Assembly (NCBI RefSeq): GCF_014268655.2
Contig: NZ_JABWQX020000001.1
Location: 3,626,001 to 3,690,000 of the forward strand
DNA length: 64,000 nucleotides
Origin: Pseudomonas marvdashtae
Lineage (GTDB): Bacteria; Pseudomonadota; Gammaproteobacteria; Pseudomonadales; Pseudomonadaceae
Reading direction: 5' to 3'
Both the position numbers and the translations under genes were made by a program. The notes below the pieces were generated by a model. The model was not told the origin of the DNA and searched no databases. It saw nothing but the letters and a program-made list of their open reading frames with translations. Position 1 is the stretch's first letter, and each line of letters starts with the position of its first letter. Positions 18,166-25,650 of this stretch are shown one piece after another.

Positions 18166-18186
18166 GCTGTTTCGCCCTCAAACAGC
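18166..18186 (+). terminator. Hairpin after the AruG-like gene
   Basis: GCTGTTT at 18166-18172 pairs perfectly with AAACAGC at 18180-18186 around a 7-base loop, eleven bases after the stop codon. No T run follows. It may separate the acyltransferase unit from the next genes. Confidence 0.45.
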
Positions 18187-18220
18187 GCCTTGCCTCATAA
18201 AGCCAAATAGCCAGACAGTT

Positions 18221-18237
18221 GATAAGCAATACTTATC
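18221..18237. promoter_or_regulatory. Palindrome upstream of the HEAT/cupin/peptide unit
   Basis: GATAAG at 18221-18226 and CTTATC at 18232-18237 form a perfect 6-base inverted repeat with a 5-base spacer. It lies about 80 bases before the first gene, in an AT-rich promoter-like stretch. It is a candidate operator. Confidence 0.35.
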
Positions 18238-18315
18238 GACAATTCCTTAATTGCCCTCACCCGCGCAAAACTCATACTCTCCAACACTCTTTCCAACTGA
18301 ACGAATAACGCGCTC

Positions 18316-19089
18316 ATGATAAAAAATCTAATAAGCAGGAGAATGCCGCCAGAACGCATCAGGCAAACAATAGCCACATTAGACATGACGACTGAAGTCA
18401 AACAATTGATCAGCCACCTGAGCGTACAATCAGAATTTGCCACTGCGCAATCCCGCCGCGCGGCCATTATGAGTTTCACCAATCTGCACACGGCAACTTT
18501 AATATTGCACTGCACCAGTATTGGCAATATAAGCATCAAGACATTGACACTTGACGCTCCGCGCTCGCCATTGTATTCGGTGCCTGGGCAGAGCATTTTG
18601 TTCGCCCTTGACCGACCCTTTGAAATTCTACGGTACACCCTTGACGGACAGCATCTGCGAAAGGCCGACAAGGTAGTTATAGATAAAGCGAACCCAGTCA
18701 TTATCGATGGCCGCGATACGTTATTCGACTATTGCCAAGGACACCGGGAGCACGGTGGTCTAGCGGGCAGAATCAATCTGCCGGACCGAAGTGCGGACAT
18801 CAGCGTGTTCGATCGCGTCTCGCTGCGCAAGATAGCCTGGCTACCTCAAGACGAAAGTGCTGCCCGTTACCTGGTAAGCCTGGAGCTGCTCGAAACGATT
18901 CAGGACCCCAATGGGCCCAAGGTCGCCGAGGAATTGATTTACCACTATCACCCCGCCGTGGCGTGGAAAGCCTTCCAGATGCTTTATCGGACCGACCGGC
19001 AAAAAGCAATGAGCTACGTCCCGCTGCTGAAAAAGCATCGAAACACGCGGCTGGATAATCTGCTCCAGCCCTTGGAGGCGACAGCATGA
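18316..19089 (+). CDS. Unknown protein with a HEAT-repeat-like C-terminal part
   Basis: The product has 257 residues if started at the ATG at 18316. The start is uncertain: ATGs at 18385 and 18469 are also in frame and none has an ideal ribosome binding site. Residues about 60-180 look beta-rich (SVPGQSILFALDRPFEILRY). Residues about 190-255 read like helical HEAT-type repeats (HYHPAVAWKAFQMLYRTD). GC is low: 24 of 60 bases at 18481-18540. Its stop overlaps the next start as ATGA. I do not recognise a named family; it may be a scaffold for the cupin-like partner. Confidence 0.7.
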   Translation: MIKNLISRRMPPERIRQTIATLDMTTEVKQLISHLSVQSEFATAQSRRAAIMSFTNLHTATLILHCTSIGNISIKTLTLDAPRSPLYSVPGQSILFALDRPFEILRYTLDGQHLRKADKVVIDKANPVIIDGRDTLFDYCQGHREHGGLAGRINLPDRSADISVFDRVSLRKIAWLPQDESAARYLVSLELLETIQDPNGPKVAEELIYHYHPAVAWKAFQMLYRTDRQKAMSYVPLLKKHRNTRLDNLLQPLEATA

Positions 19090-19778
19090 ATCTGAACACA
19101 TTTGTCGAGCGCCTGAACACATATGATAGCCAGCGAGACCAAACCAGGATCGCCGAGGACCTGCGTCAGTTGGCAAAAAACCGTTCTTTATTGAGCGACC
19201 ATCTATATTCCACCATCCAGCAGGACGGTTTCAGCACGCGCAGCAGCCTGTACAACGCTTATGCGTTTGTCTTGCACAGCAATAACGAATTTACCCTCCG
19301 CCTGGGGTTTTGGTCGCCGGTCGATACATACGACGAAAGCGAAACATTTATCTATGGCCTGAACCATAGTCATGACTTTGAAATGTACGCTGTCGGCTAC
19401 AGCGGTGATGGTTATACAAGCATCGTTCGGGAAATATTGGATGATCTGCCATTGCAAGCTGGCCACGCACCTCGACTGGGAAAAGAACGCACGGTCAAAC
19501 TTGCACCGGGCGAAGTGCTGTACATGCCCGCATTACGAGAAATCCATAGACAACTTGCGCCGCAGTCCATGTCCGCATCGCTCAGTTTACTCATTCATCC
19601 TGAAGATTCAGTCAGGGCCGACGAGTCCTGGTGTTTCGATGAACATTACACGCCGCTTTACCCCGGCGTAGCTGCGCAAGAGATGATGCTGTTTGCAGAA
19701 ACACTGTTATTACTAAACCCAGGCAGCCAGTCGCTGCCCGGCAACAACAAGAGGAAGAAACATGAACAACAACAATAA
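19086..19778 (+). CDS. Cupin-like putative metal-dependent enzyme
   Basis: This 230-residue protein has a pattern close to a cupin metal site: GLNHSHDFEMYAVGYSG gives His94, His96 and Glu99, and GEVLYMPALREIH gives the second motif with His154. Cysteine dioxygenase and related non-haem iron enzymes use this arrangement. The segment between the motifs (YTSIVREILDDLPL) is mostly polar. It is coupled to the upstream gene by ATGA and its 3' end overlaps the peptide gene. The C-terminal tail (NNKRKKHEQQQ) is low complexity and is encoded by the CA-rich leader of the next gene. Function is inference from the motif. Confidence 0.7.
   Translation: MNLNTFVERLNTYDSQRDQTRIAEDLRQLAKNRSLLSDHLYSTIQQDGFSTRSSLYNAYAFVLHSNNEFTLRLGFWSPVDTYDESETFIYGLNHSHDFEMYAVGYSGDGYTSIVREILDDLPLQAGHAPRLGKERTVKLAPGEVLYMPALREIHRQLAPQSMSASLSLLIHPEDSVRADESWCFDEHYTPLYPGVAAQEMMLFAETLLLLNPGSQSLPGNNKRKKHEQQQ
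19743..19778 (+). promoter_or_regulatory. Hfq/Crc-type CA motifs around the peptide start codon
   Basis: AACAACAA at 19743-19750 stands just before the ribosome binding site (GAGG, 19751-19754). AACAACAACAATAA at 19765-19778 directly follows the ATG at 19762. Both fit AAYAAYAA, the A-rich motif bound by Hfq with Crc in pseudomonads. Confidence 0.6.
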
Positions 19779-19953
19779 CTTGATTAATGAGTGGGACGCA
19801 GCGCCTTTGCTGCGAGCGGGTACTAATGTGGTTGATACTGCGACAAAGCTACGGAGTGAGGCTCCGTGCCAGCTACCGGAATGGACACTTCGCTTCAACG
19901 TCGCAAACATCCATGAGATCAAGAAGATCTGGGGCGAACCGACTCAAGATTGA
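19762..19953 (+). CDS. 63-residue peptide of unknown function at the end of the HEAT/cupin unit
   Basis: The ORF has a good ribosome binding site (AAGAGGAAG ending seven bases before ATG) and overlaps the cupin-like gene by 17 bases, so translation is likely. The peptide starts with an Asn run, has no signal peptide or membrane segment, one Cys (SEAPCQLPEW) and a polar helical-looking end (NIHEIKKIWGEPTQD). A terminator follows at 19990. It could be a substrate peptide for the cupin-like protein, a toxin or antitoxin, or a small regulator. No family is recognised. Confidence 0.6.
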   Translation: MNNNNNLINEWDAAPLLRAGTNVVDTATKLRSEAPCQLPEWTLRFNVANIHEIKKIWGEPTQD

Positions 19954-19989
19954 TGACAGGTAAGTAAAAAGGCATTTTTTCCAGGCTGT

Positions 19990-20018
19990 AGGCCTCCCAG
20001 GGCTTGCGGCCTTTTTTT
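19990..20018 (+). terminator. Intrinsic terminator of the HEAT/cupin/peptide unit
   Basis: AGGCC at 19990-19994 can pair with GGCCT at 20008-20012, and seven T residues run from 20012 to 20018. It lies 37 bases after the peptide stop codon. Confidence 0.65.
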
Positions 20019-20143
20019 CGATGCGCCGGAAACATGACCCATGCGCATTCGTCATCATCTTTTCGCCTGCTACGTGATAGCCTTTGGACATTCGGCGTTG
20101 ACATCTTTGCTCAAGCCCTTCCATTCCCATTGGTGGAACTCAC

Positions 20144-21013
20144 ATGTCCAGGCTTTCCCATCAAGATTTGCGTCGTAACTTTCGCCACCTGCTGGCTTCC
20201 CAAACGTGCTACCACACCGCCTCGGTGTTTGATCCGATGTCGGCGCGCATTGCCGCCGACCTGGGTTTTGAAGTGGGTATCCTGGGCGGCTCAGTCGCGT
20301 CATTGCAGGTACTGGGCGCGCCGGACTTTGCCTTGATCACCCTCAGCGAGTTCGCCGAACAGGCCACCCGCATCGGTCGCGTGGCTCAACTGCCGGTGAT
20401 TGCCGACGCCGACCATGGCTATGGCAACGCGCTCAACGTGATGCGCACCATCATCGAACTTGAACGTGCCGGCGTAGCTGCGTTGACGATTGAAGACACC
20501 TTGCTCCCGGCGCAATTTGGCCGCAAATCCACTGACCTGATCAGCGTGGCCGAAGGCGTCGGCAAGATCCGCGCGGCGCTGGAAGCGAGAGTCGATTCGG
20601 AAATGGCGATCATCGCCCGCACCAACGCCGGGATCCTGCCAGTCCAGGAAATCATCAGCCGCACCCAGCAATACGAACGCGCTGGCGCTGACGGGATCTG
20701 CATGGTGGGCGTGCAGGACTTCGAACACCTGGAAAAGATCAGCGAGAACCTGAGCGTGCCATTGATGCTGGTCACTTACGGAAACCCGCTGTTGCGCGAC
20801 GACAAACGTCTGGCCGAGCTGGGCGTACGCGTCACCATCGATGGCCACGGCGCCTATTTTGCCGCGATCAAGGCCACCTATGACAGCTTGCGGGAACAGC
20901 GGCAGATCTTCACGCAGGCTTCGGACCTCAGCGCCACCGAACTGACCCACACCTACACCCAGCCAGAGGAATACATCCGCTGGGCCGAGGAATACATGAG
21001 CGTCAAGGAGTAA
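20144..21013 (+). CDS. Oxaloacetate decarboxylase (PA4872 type, isocitrate lyase/PEP mutase superfamily)
   Basis: This 289-residue protein is closely similar to the P. aeruginosa enzyme PA4872, which decarboxylates oxaloacetate to pyruvate. The shared blocks are [57 protein letters not shown] and [19 protein letters not shown]. The metal-binding aspartates are in DADHGYG, and GHGAYF holds the late active-site His. The gene stands alone between the peptide unit terminator and a convergent hairpin. Confidence 0.93.
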   Translation: MSRLSHQDLRRNFRHLLASQTCYHTASVFDPMSARIAADLGFEVGILGGSVASLQVLGAPDFALITLSEFAEQATRIGRVAQLPVIADADHGYGNALNVMRTIIELERAGVAALTIEDTLLPAQFGRKSTDLISVAEGVGKIRAALEARVDSEMAIIARTNAGILPVQEIISRTQQYERAGADGICMVGVQDFEHLEKISENLSVPLMLVTYGNPLLRDDKRLAELGVRVTIDGHGAYFAAIKATYDSLREQRQIFTQASDLSATELTHTYTQPEEYIRWAEEYMSVKE

Positions 21014-21043
21014 GGTCGACCATTGGCCGGTAGGTCATGCAAG

Positions 21044-21075
21044 TACGCCATCGCGAGCAGGCTCGTGATGGCGTA
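21044..21075. repeat. REP-like hairpin between convergent genes
   Basis: TACGCCATCGCGAGC at 21044-21058 pairs with GCTCGTGATGGCGTA at 21061-21075, with a single G-T pair. It lies between two convergent stops and may also end transcription. Confidence 0.65.
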
Positions 21076-21093
21076 GGCAGATTGAAGTGAATT

Positions 21094-22323
21094 TCACTGC
21101 CCGCTGCGGAGCATTTCCTTGGGCACGTACTTGCCGATCTCGAACTTGCCGATGGCGGCGCGGTGGACTTCATCCGGACCGTCGGCCAGGCGCAGGGTGC
21201 GTTGCATGGCGTACATATAGGCCAACGGGAAATCGTTGGAAACCCCAGCGCCGCCGTGGATCTGGATCGCCCGGTCGATTACCTTCAAGGCGACGTTCGG
21301 CGCAACGACCTTGATCTGGGCGATTTCGCTCTTCGCCACTTTATTACCTGCAGTGTCCATCATGTAAGCCGCTTTCAAGGTCAACAGGCGAGCCATGTCG
21401 ATCTCCATCCGCGAATCGGCAATTTTGTCGATGTTGCCCCCCAGGCGCGCCAGTGGTTTGCCGAAGGCCGTACGACTGATGGCGCGCTGGCACATCAATT
21501 CCAACGCCCGTTCGGCCATGCCGATGGAACGCATGCAGTGATGAATCCGACCCGGGCCCAGGCGACCTTGGGCGATTTCAAAGCCGCGCCCCTCGCCCAG
21601 CAGGACGTTTTCATACGGAACCCGCACGTTATCAAACAGCACTTCGGCGTGACCGTGGGGCGCATCGTCATAACCAAACACCGGCAGCGGCCGGACGATT
21701 TTCACCCCTGGGGTATCAACGGGTACCAGGATCATCGAGTGCTGGGCGTGACGCGGTGCGTCGGGATTGCTCAGACCCATGAAGATGAGGATTCTACAGC
21801 GTGGATCGCAAGCACCTGATGTCCACCACTTCTTGCCATTGATCACCCACTGGTCGCCGTCGCGCTCCGCACGGGCGGCCATGTTGGTGGCGTCAGAAGA
21901 GGCGACGTCCGGTTCGGTCATGGCGAAAGCCGAACGAATCTCGCCCCGTAGCAGCGGCTCGAGCCAGCGCTGCTTTTGTTCTTCGTTGGCATAACGCACC
22001 AGCACTTCCATATTGCCGGTGTCCGGCGCCGAACAGTTGAACGGCTCCGGCCCCAGCAACGAACGTCCCATGATTTCTGCCAGCGGCGCGTATTCCAGAT
22101 TGGTCAGGCCGGCCCCCAGCTCGGACTCCGGCAGGAAAAGATTCCACAGCCCCTCGGCCCGAGCCTTCGCCTTGAGTTCCTCCATGATCGCAGTGGGCTG
22201 CCAACGGTCGCCTTCAGCCACTTGCCGTTCGAACACGGCTTCAGCCGGGTAGACATAGGCATCCATGAACGCCGTGACGCGTTCACGCAGTTCCTGAACC
22301 TTGGGGGAATAGGCAAAATCCAT
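21094..22323 (-). CDS. Acyl-CoA dehydrogenase family protein
   Basis: The product has 409 residues from the ATG at 22323, with AAGGTG six bases before it; a GTG at 22332 is also in frame. FAD-binding and active-site segments of the family are present ([61 protein letters not shown]). It is the ACAD10/11-like subclass, often acting on hydroxylated, branched or otherwise unusual acyl-CoAs, so the substrate is open. It is transcribed divergently from a LysR regulator. Confidence 0.9.
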   Translation of the reverse strand: MDFAYSPKVQELRERVTAFMDAYVYPAEAVFERQVAEGDRWQPTAIMEELKAKARAEGLWNLFLPESELGAGLTNLEYAPLAEIMGRSLLGPEPFNCSAPDTGNMEVLVRYANEEQKQRWLEPLLRGEIRSAFAMTEPDVASSDATNMAARAERDGDQWVINGKKWWTSGACDPRCRILIFMGLSNPDAPRHAQHSMILVPVDTPGVKIVRPLPVFGYDDAPHGHAEVLFDNVRVPYENVLLGEGRGFEIAQGRLGPGRIHHCMRSIGMAERALELMCQRAISRTAFGKPLARLGGNIDKIADSRMEIDMARLLTLKAAYMMDTAGNKVAKSEIAQIKVVAPNVALKVIDRAIQIHGGAGVSNDFPLAYMYAMQRTLRLADGPDEVHRAAIGKFEIGKYVPKEMLRSGQ

Positions 22324-22501
22324 GGGCAGCACCTTCTTGGCAGAGGTTGTTTTTAGGTCATGAAATCGATGCTAGTTCAGCTACGAAAATTTACCTAACC
22401 TATTCTCGGCGTGTATTAACATTCATCACCGATATATGTTTCACTGATTCGCATTGCCACCCGGCACCTCATAACAAGCCCAAGAATAAGAGTGCAGCGC
22501 C

Positions 22502-23434
22502 ATGAATCTGAGCAAGGTCGACCTTAACCTTTTCATTGTTTTCGATGCGATCTACACCGAAGCCAACCTGACCCGAGCCGGGCAAATCGTTGGCATCACT
22601 CAGCCGGCGGTGTCCAATGCCCTGGCGCGTTTGCGCGAGACCTTCAACGACCCGCTGTTCGTGCGCACCGCCCAAGGCATGGTGCCTACGCCGATGGCGC
22701 AGAATATTATCGGGCCGGTGCGCAACGCCCTGTCGCTGCTGCGGGTGTCGGTGCAGGAAAGCCGGATCTTCAACCCTTTGCAGGCCGTCAAGACTTACCG
22801 CATCAGCATGACCGACCTCACCGAAGGCGTGATCCTGCCCCCGTTGTTCCAGCGCCTGCGCCGCCTGGCGCCGACCGTGGCCATCGAAAGTTTCCTCTCC
22901 AAGCGCCGTGAAACCACTAAGGAACTGGCCGCCGGCCGCCTGGACTTCGCGGTCGACGCGCCGCTTAATACCGACCCACAGGTGCGGCACGTCAAGCTGA
23001 TGGAAGACCGCTATGTCTGCGCCATGCGCAAGGGCCACCCGTTGGCGGGCAAGGATAAAATCAGCCTCGACGATTACCTGGCCCAAACCCACGTGCACAT
23101 TTCCAGCCGCCGCAACGGTTTGGGCTATGTCGACCTGGCCTTGGGCAAAATGGGCATCCAGCGCAAGATCGCCCTGCGCTCGCAGCATTATCTAATGGCG
23201 TCCCAAGTGCTCCAGCAGACCGACATGGTCATGACGGTTCCCGAGCGCTTTTCTCGCCGTCACGACTTGCATGCCTTCCTGCTTCCGGTCAACGACGTAC
23301 CGCCAGTGGAAACCCACCTCTACTGGCACGAAAGTACTGACCAGGACCCGGCGAACCGTTGGATGCGCGAGCAGATGATCGAACTGTGCCAACAAGTCAC
23401 GGCCCATGAGAAGAAGCTCGACAAAGTGGTGTGA
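22502..23434 (+). CDS. LysR family transcriptional regulator
   Basis: The product has 310 residues. The helix-turn-helix is NLTRAGQIVGITQPAVSNALARLRETF, starting near residue 22 and given here in parts: NLTRAGQIVG and ITQPAVSNALARL. DPLFVRTAQGMVPTPMA follows, which is typical of the NodD/SyrM-like branch. The effector domain is complete. It is separated by 178 bases from the divergent acyl-CoA dehydrogenase gene, whose control is its most likely job. Confidence 0.92.
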   Translation: MNLSKVDLNLFIVFDAIYTEANLTRAGQIVGITQPAVSNALARLRETFNDPLFVRTAQGMVPTPMAQNIIGPVRNALSLLRVSVQESRIFNPLQAVKTYRISMTDLTEGVILPPLFQRLRRLAPTVAIESFLSKRRETTKELAAGRLDFAVDAPLNTDPQVRHVKLMEDRYVCAMRKGHPLAGKDKISLDDYLAQTHVHISSRRNGLGYVDLALGKMGIQRKIALRSQHYLMASQVLQQTDMVMTVPERFSRRHDLHAFLLPVNDVPPVETHLYWHESTDQDPANRWMREQMIELCQQVTAHEKKLDKVV

Positions 23435-23470
23435 AGCGATAGACGGCGTAAACGTTCGCGAGCAAGCCCC

Positions 23471-23496
23471 GCAGCTTGACGTGAACGTCAAGCTGC
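23471..23496. promoter_or_regulatory. LiuR-type operator upstream of liuR-liuE
   Basis: A 26-base palindrome has arms GCAGCTTGACGT (23471-23482) and ACGTCAAGCTGC (23485-23496) and a 2-base centre. The inner TTGACGT...ACGTCAA matches the boxes before liuA. It lies 40 bases upstream of liuR, fitting autoregulation by this MerR-type protein. Confidence 0.8.
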
Positions 23497-23536
23497 CATT
23501 AGCTTAGCGCCAACCTCTTTCGTTTCGAGCGCTTCC

Positions 23537-23938
23537 ATGAGCAGCCAGACCTACAGCATCTCCGACCTCGCCCGCGAATTGGACATCACCACCCGCGCCA
23601 TCCGCTTCTATGAAGAACAAGGCCTGTTGAGCCCGGAACGGCGTGGCCAGGAGCGCATCTATTCGCCTCGGGATAAAGTCAGCCTGAAGCTGATTCTGCG
23701 GGGCAAGCGTATCGGGTTTTCCCTGGCCGAGTGCCGTGAGTTGATCGAACTCTACGACCCCAGCAGCGGCAATCAGAAACAGTTGCACAGCATGCTGGCG
23801 AAAATCGTCGAGCGCCGGGAACAACTCGAACAACAACTGCTGGACATCGAACAGATGAAGCTGGAACTCGACACCGCCGAAGAACGCTGCATCCAGGCGC
23901 TGGAGCAGACGATCAAGGGCGAGGAAAGCGTCCAATAA
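23537..23938 (+). CDS. liuR: MerR family regulator of leucine/isovalerate degradation
   Basis: This 133-residue protein has the MerR DNA-binding domain (SISDLARELDITTRAIRFYEE, residues 7-27, shown in parts as SISDLARELD and ITTRAIRFYEE) and a C-terminal coiled coil (residues about 85-130). LiuR is known to control liu genes in pseudomonads. Here it directly precedes liuE and carries its own palindrome upstream. Two more such palindromes stand before liuA. There are no conserved cysteines, so it is not a metal sensor. Confidence 0.92.
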   Translation: MSSQTYSISDLARELDITTRAIRFYEEQGLLSPERRGQERIYSPRDKVSLKLILRGKRIGFSLAECRELIELYDPSSGNQKQLHSMLAKIVERREQLEQQLLDIEQMKLELDTAEERCIQALEQTIKGEESVQ

Positions 23939-23995
23939 CGTCGCCAAGCCCGCTGCCGCAGCGAAATATCGCCCTTCACTAACAGGTCAATCGCC

Positions 23996-24895
23996 ATGTC
24001 CCTTCCCTCCTTTGTACGCCTGATCGAGGTCGGCCCTCGCGACGGGTTGCAAAATGAAGCACAGCCCATCAGCGTCGTCGACAAGGTGCGCCTGGTGGAC
24101 GCACTGAGCGCTGCCGGCCTTGGTTACATCGAGGTCGGCAGTTTTGTTTCGCCCAAATGGGTACCGCAGATGGCCGGCTCCGCCGAAGTGTTTGCGCAAA
24201 TCCAACGCAAGCCCGGTGTCACCTATGGCGCCCTCGCGCCAAACCTGCGCGGTTTCGAGGACGCGCTCGCGGCCGGGGTCAAGGAAGTGGCGGTATTCGC
24301 CGCGGCATCCGAAGCGTTCTCTCAGCGCAACATCAATTGCTCTATCAAGGAAAGCCTGGAGCGCTTCGCCCCGATCATGGAAGCGGCGAAACGCAACGGC
24401 ATCAGCGTGCGCGGTTACGTGTCGTGCGTGCTGGGCTGCCCTTACGAGGGCGAGGTCAAGCCAGAGCAAGTGGCCTGGGTTGCCAGGGAGCTATACGCCA
24501 TGGGCTGCTACGAAGTGTCCCTGGGCGACACCATCGGCACCGGTACCGCTGGCGCAACGCGCAGGATGTTCGAAGTGGTTTCAGCGCACGTGCCGCGGGA
24601 AAAACTGGCAGGACATTTCCACGACACCTACGGCCAGGCGATGGCCAACGTCTACGCCAGTCTCCTGGAGGGCATTGCAGTGTTCGACAGCTCCATTGCC
24701 GGCTTGGGCGGCTGCCCATATGCCAAGGGAGCCAGCGGTAACGTTGCGACGGAAGACGTGCTGTACCTGCTCAATGGCTTGGGCATCGAGACCGGTATCA
24801 ACCTGGACGCCTTGATCGCCGCGGGCCGACAGATCTGTGAGGTGCTAGGTCGCCCGACCGGTTCGCGCGTCGCCAAGGCTCGGCTGGCACAGTGA
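23996..24895 (+). CDS. liuE: Hydroxymethylglutaryl-CoA lyase
   Basis: This 299-residue enzyme cuts HMG-CoA to acetyl-CoA and acetoacetate, the last step of leucine degradation; it is also named mvaB. The N-terminal IEVGPRDGLQNE holds the metal-binding Asp, FHDTYGQ a metal His, and GLGGCPYAKGASGN the catalytic Cys. In P. aeruginosa liuE is last in liuRABCDE. Here it follows liuR and is separated from liuA by the CrcY RNA, as is known for mvaB and crcY in P. putida. Confidence 0.95.
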   Translation: MSLPSFVRLIEVGPRDGLQNEAQPISVVDKVRLVDALSAAGLGYIEVGSFVSPKWVPQMAGSAEVFAQIQRKPGVTYGALAPNLRGFEDALAAGVKEVAVFAAASEAFSQRNINCSIKESLERFAPIMEAAKRNGISVRGYVSCVLGCPYEGEVKPEQVAWVARELYAMGCYEVSLGDTIGTGTAGATRRMFEVVSAHVPREKLAGHFHDTYGQAMANVYASLLEGIAVFDSSIAGLGGCPYAKGASGNVATEDVLYLLNGLGIETGINLDALIAAGRQICEVLGRPTGSRVAKARLAQ

Positions 24896-24897
24896 GG

Positions 24898-24937
24898 TGT
24901 TACCGCCCCGCTTGTAACGGGCGCGAAACGAGTAACA
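24898..24937 (+). promoter_or_regulatory. CbrB-like upstream activator sites of crcY
   Basis: TGTTAC at 24898-24903 is followed by GTAAC at 24914-24918 and GTAACA at 24932-24937. The arrangement of TGTTAC and GTAACA half-sites upstream of a sigma-54 promoter is that expected for CbrB binding. It starts three bases after the liuE stop. Confidence 0.6.
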
Positions 24938-25019
24938 CGGAAACAATTTGTCAGGTTTGGCGTGCCAGCTTTTTCAGTGAAAATCCATATTCCATTGATT
25001 TATATAGGTTTTTAAAAGT

Positions 25020-25035
25020 TGGCACGGCACCTGCT
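25020..25035 (+). promoter_or_regulatory. Sigma-54 promoter of crcY
   Basis: TGGCACG at 25020-25026 and CTGCT near 25031-25035 place GG (25021-25022) and GC (25033-25034) exactly twelve bases apart, as in -24/-12 promoters. Transcription would begin near 25045. Confidence 0.8.
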
Positions 25036-25044
25036 ATATCTCTT

Positions 25045-25429
25045 GCACAACAAAAATAAAAAAAAGCGACACACCCAATAAAAACAAGACGAAACGACTC
25101 TGACATAACAAGAACAACACGGCAGAGACGCAGCTAACAGATTTTTTTGGAGAAGATGTGCTTTTCAGGGTGCTTCCAGGAGCAACCCGCAACCGGGCAG
25201 AGAACAATAAAACTACCTTCAGGTAGCTCCCGAATCGGTTGGATCGCCAGGCGAAAAAGCAGGTCAGCGCTCAAAAAAATACGTTTGCTCTTGATCCCGG
25301 ATGGGGATCGCCAAAACAGCGGTAAAGGGTCACGGCTACCAAAAACAACAACAGGCCGCCCCTCAATAATAAAAAAAGAGCACGCGACGACAAAATTAAA
25401 GGGGAGCTTCGGCTCCCCTTTGTGCTTTT
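25045..25429 (+). ncRNA. crcY: CrcY/CrcZ-family regulatory RNA (Hfq/Crc sponge)
   Basis: This non-coding stretch of about 385 bases is AT- and A-rich, unlike its surroundings. Its start is set by the sigma-54 promoter. It contains AANAANAA motifs at 25049, 25107, 25203 (AACAATAA), 25344 (AACAACAA) and 25365 (AATAATAA). It ends with a perfect 10-base stem and TTCG loop (25398-25421), then TTTT. CrcY/CrcZ RNAs sequester Hfq-Crc to relieve catabolite repression under CbrAB control. Position next to liuE (mvaB), length and motifs all match P. putida crcY. Confidence 0.88.
25398..25429 (+). terminator. crcY terminator
   Basis: AAAGGGGAGC (25398-25407), a TTCG loop and GCTCCCCTTT (25412-25421) form a perfect stem, followed shortly by TTTT at 25426-25429. 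Confidence 0.9.
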
Positions 25430-25536
25430 CCGTATTTGGATTTGCAATGTGCCAGCCAGCCTATTCCAGAGCCGATCGTTTTCGGTCAGGCCCAAGTTTC
25501 TCCCCCTATAACTAAGCGTACCTAATCTGGCTCAAG

Positions 25537-25552
25537 TTGACGTTAACGTAAA
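25537..25552. promoter_or_regulatory. LiuR-type operator 1 upstream of liuA
   Basis: TTGACGTTAACGTAAA is a near-perfect palindrome centred on TTAA and matches the box before liuR. It lies about 100 bases upstream of the liuA start. Confidence 0.8.
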
Positions 25553-25579
25553 GAGCATTGACAGCTCTTCATCCCACGC

Positions 25580-25593
25580 TTACGTTAACGTAA
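25580..25593. promoter_or_regulatory. LiuR-type operator 2 upstream of liuA
   Basis: TTACGTTAACGTAA is a perfect 14-base palindrome. Its centre is 42 bases, close to four helical turns, from the centre of operator 1, so the two could be bound on the same face of the DNA. Confidence 0.8.
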
Positions 25594-25650
25594 AGGTGAG
25601 AACGGTCCTACGACCTTCCACAGCCGATAAAAAAGCCAAAAAGGTGCCCC

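Noticed and set aside
18159..18176. TGGCACAGCTGTTTC as a sigma-54 promoter
   Set aside because: The -12 element lacks the GC pair at the right spacing, and the sequence is better explained by the hairpin at 18166-18186.
25147..25515. 122-codon reading frame inside the liuE-liuA gap
   Set aside because: It lies within the CrcY-type RNA, runs through its terminator, has low-complexity composition and no family resemblance. The RNA explains the sequence.
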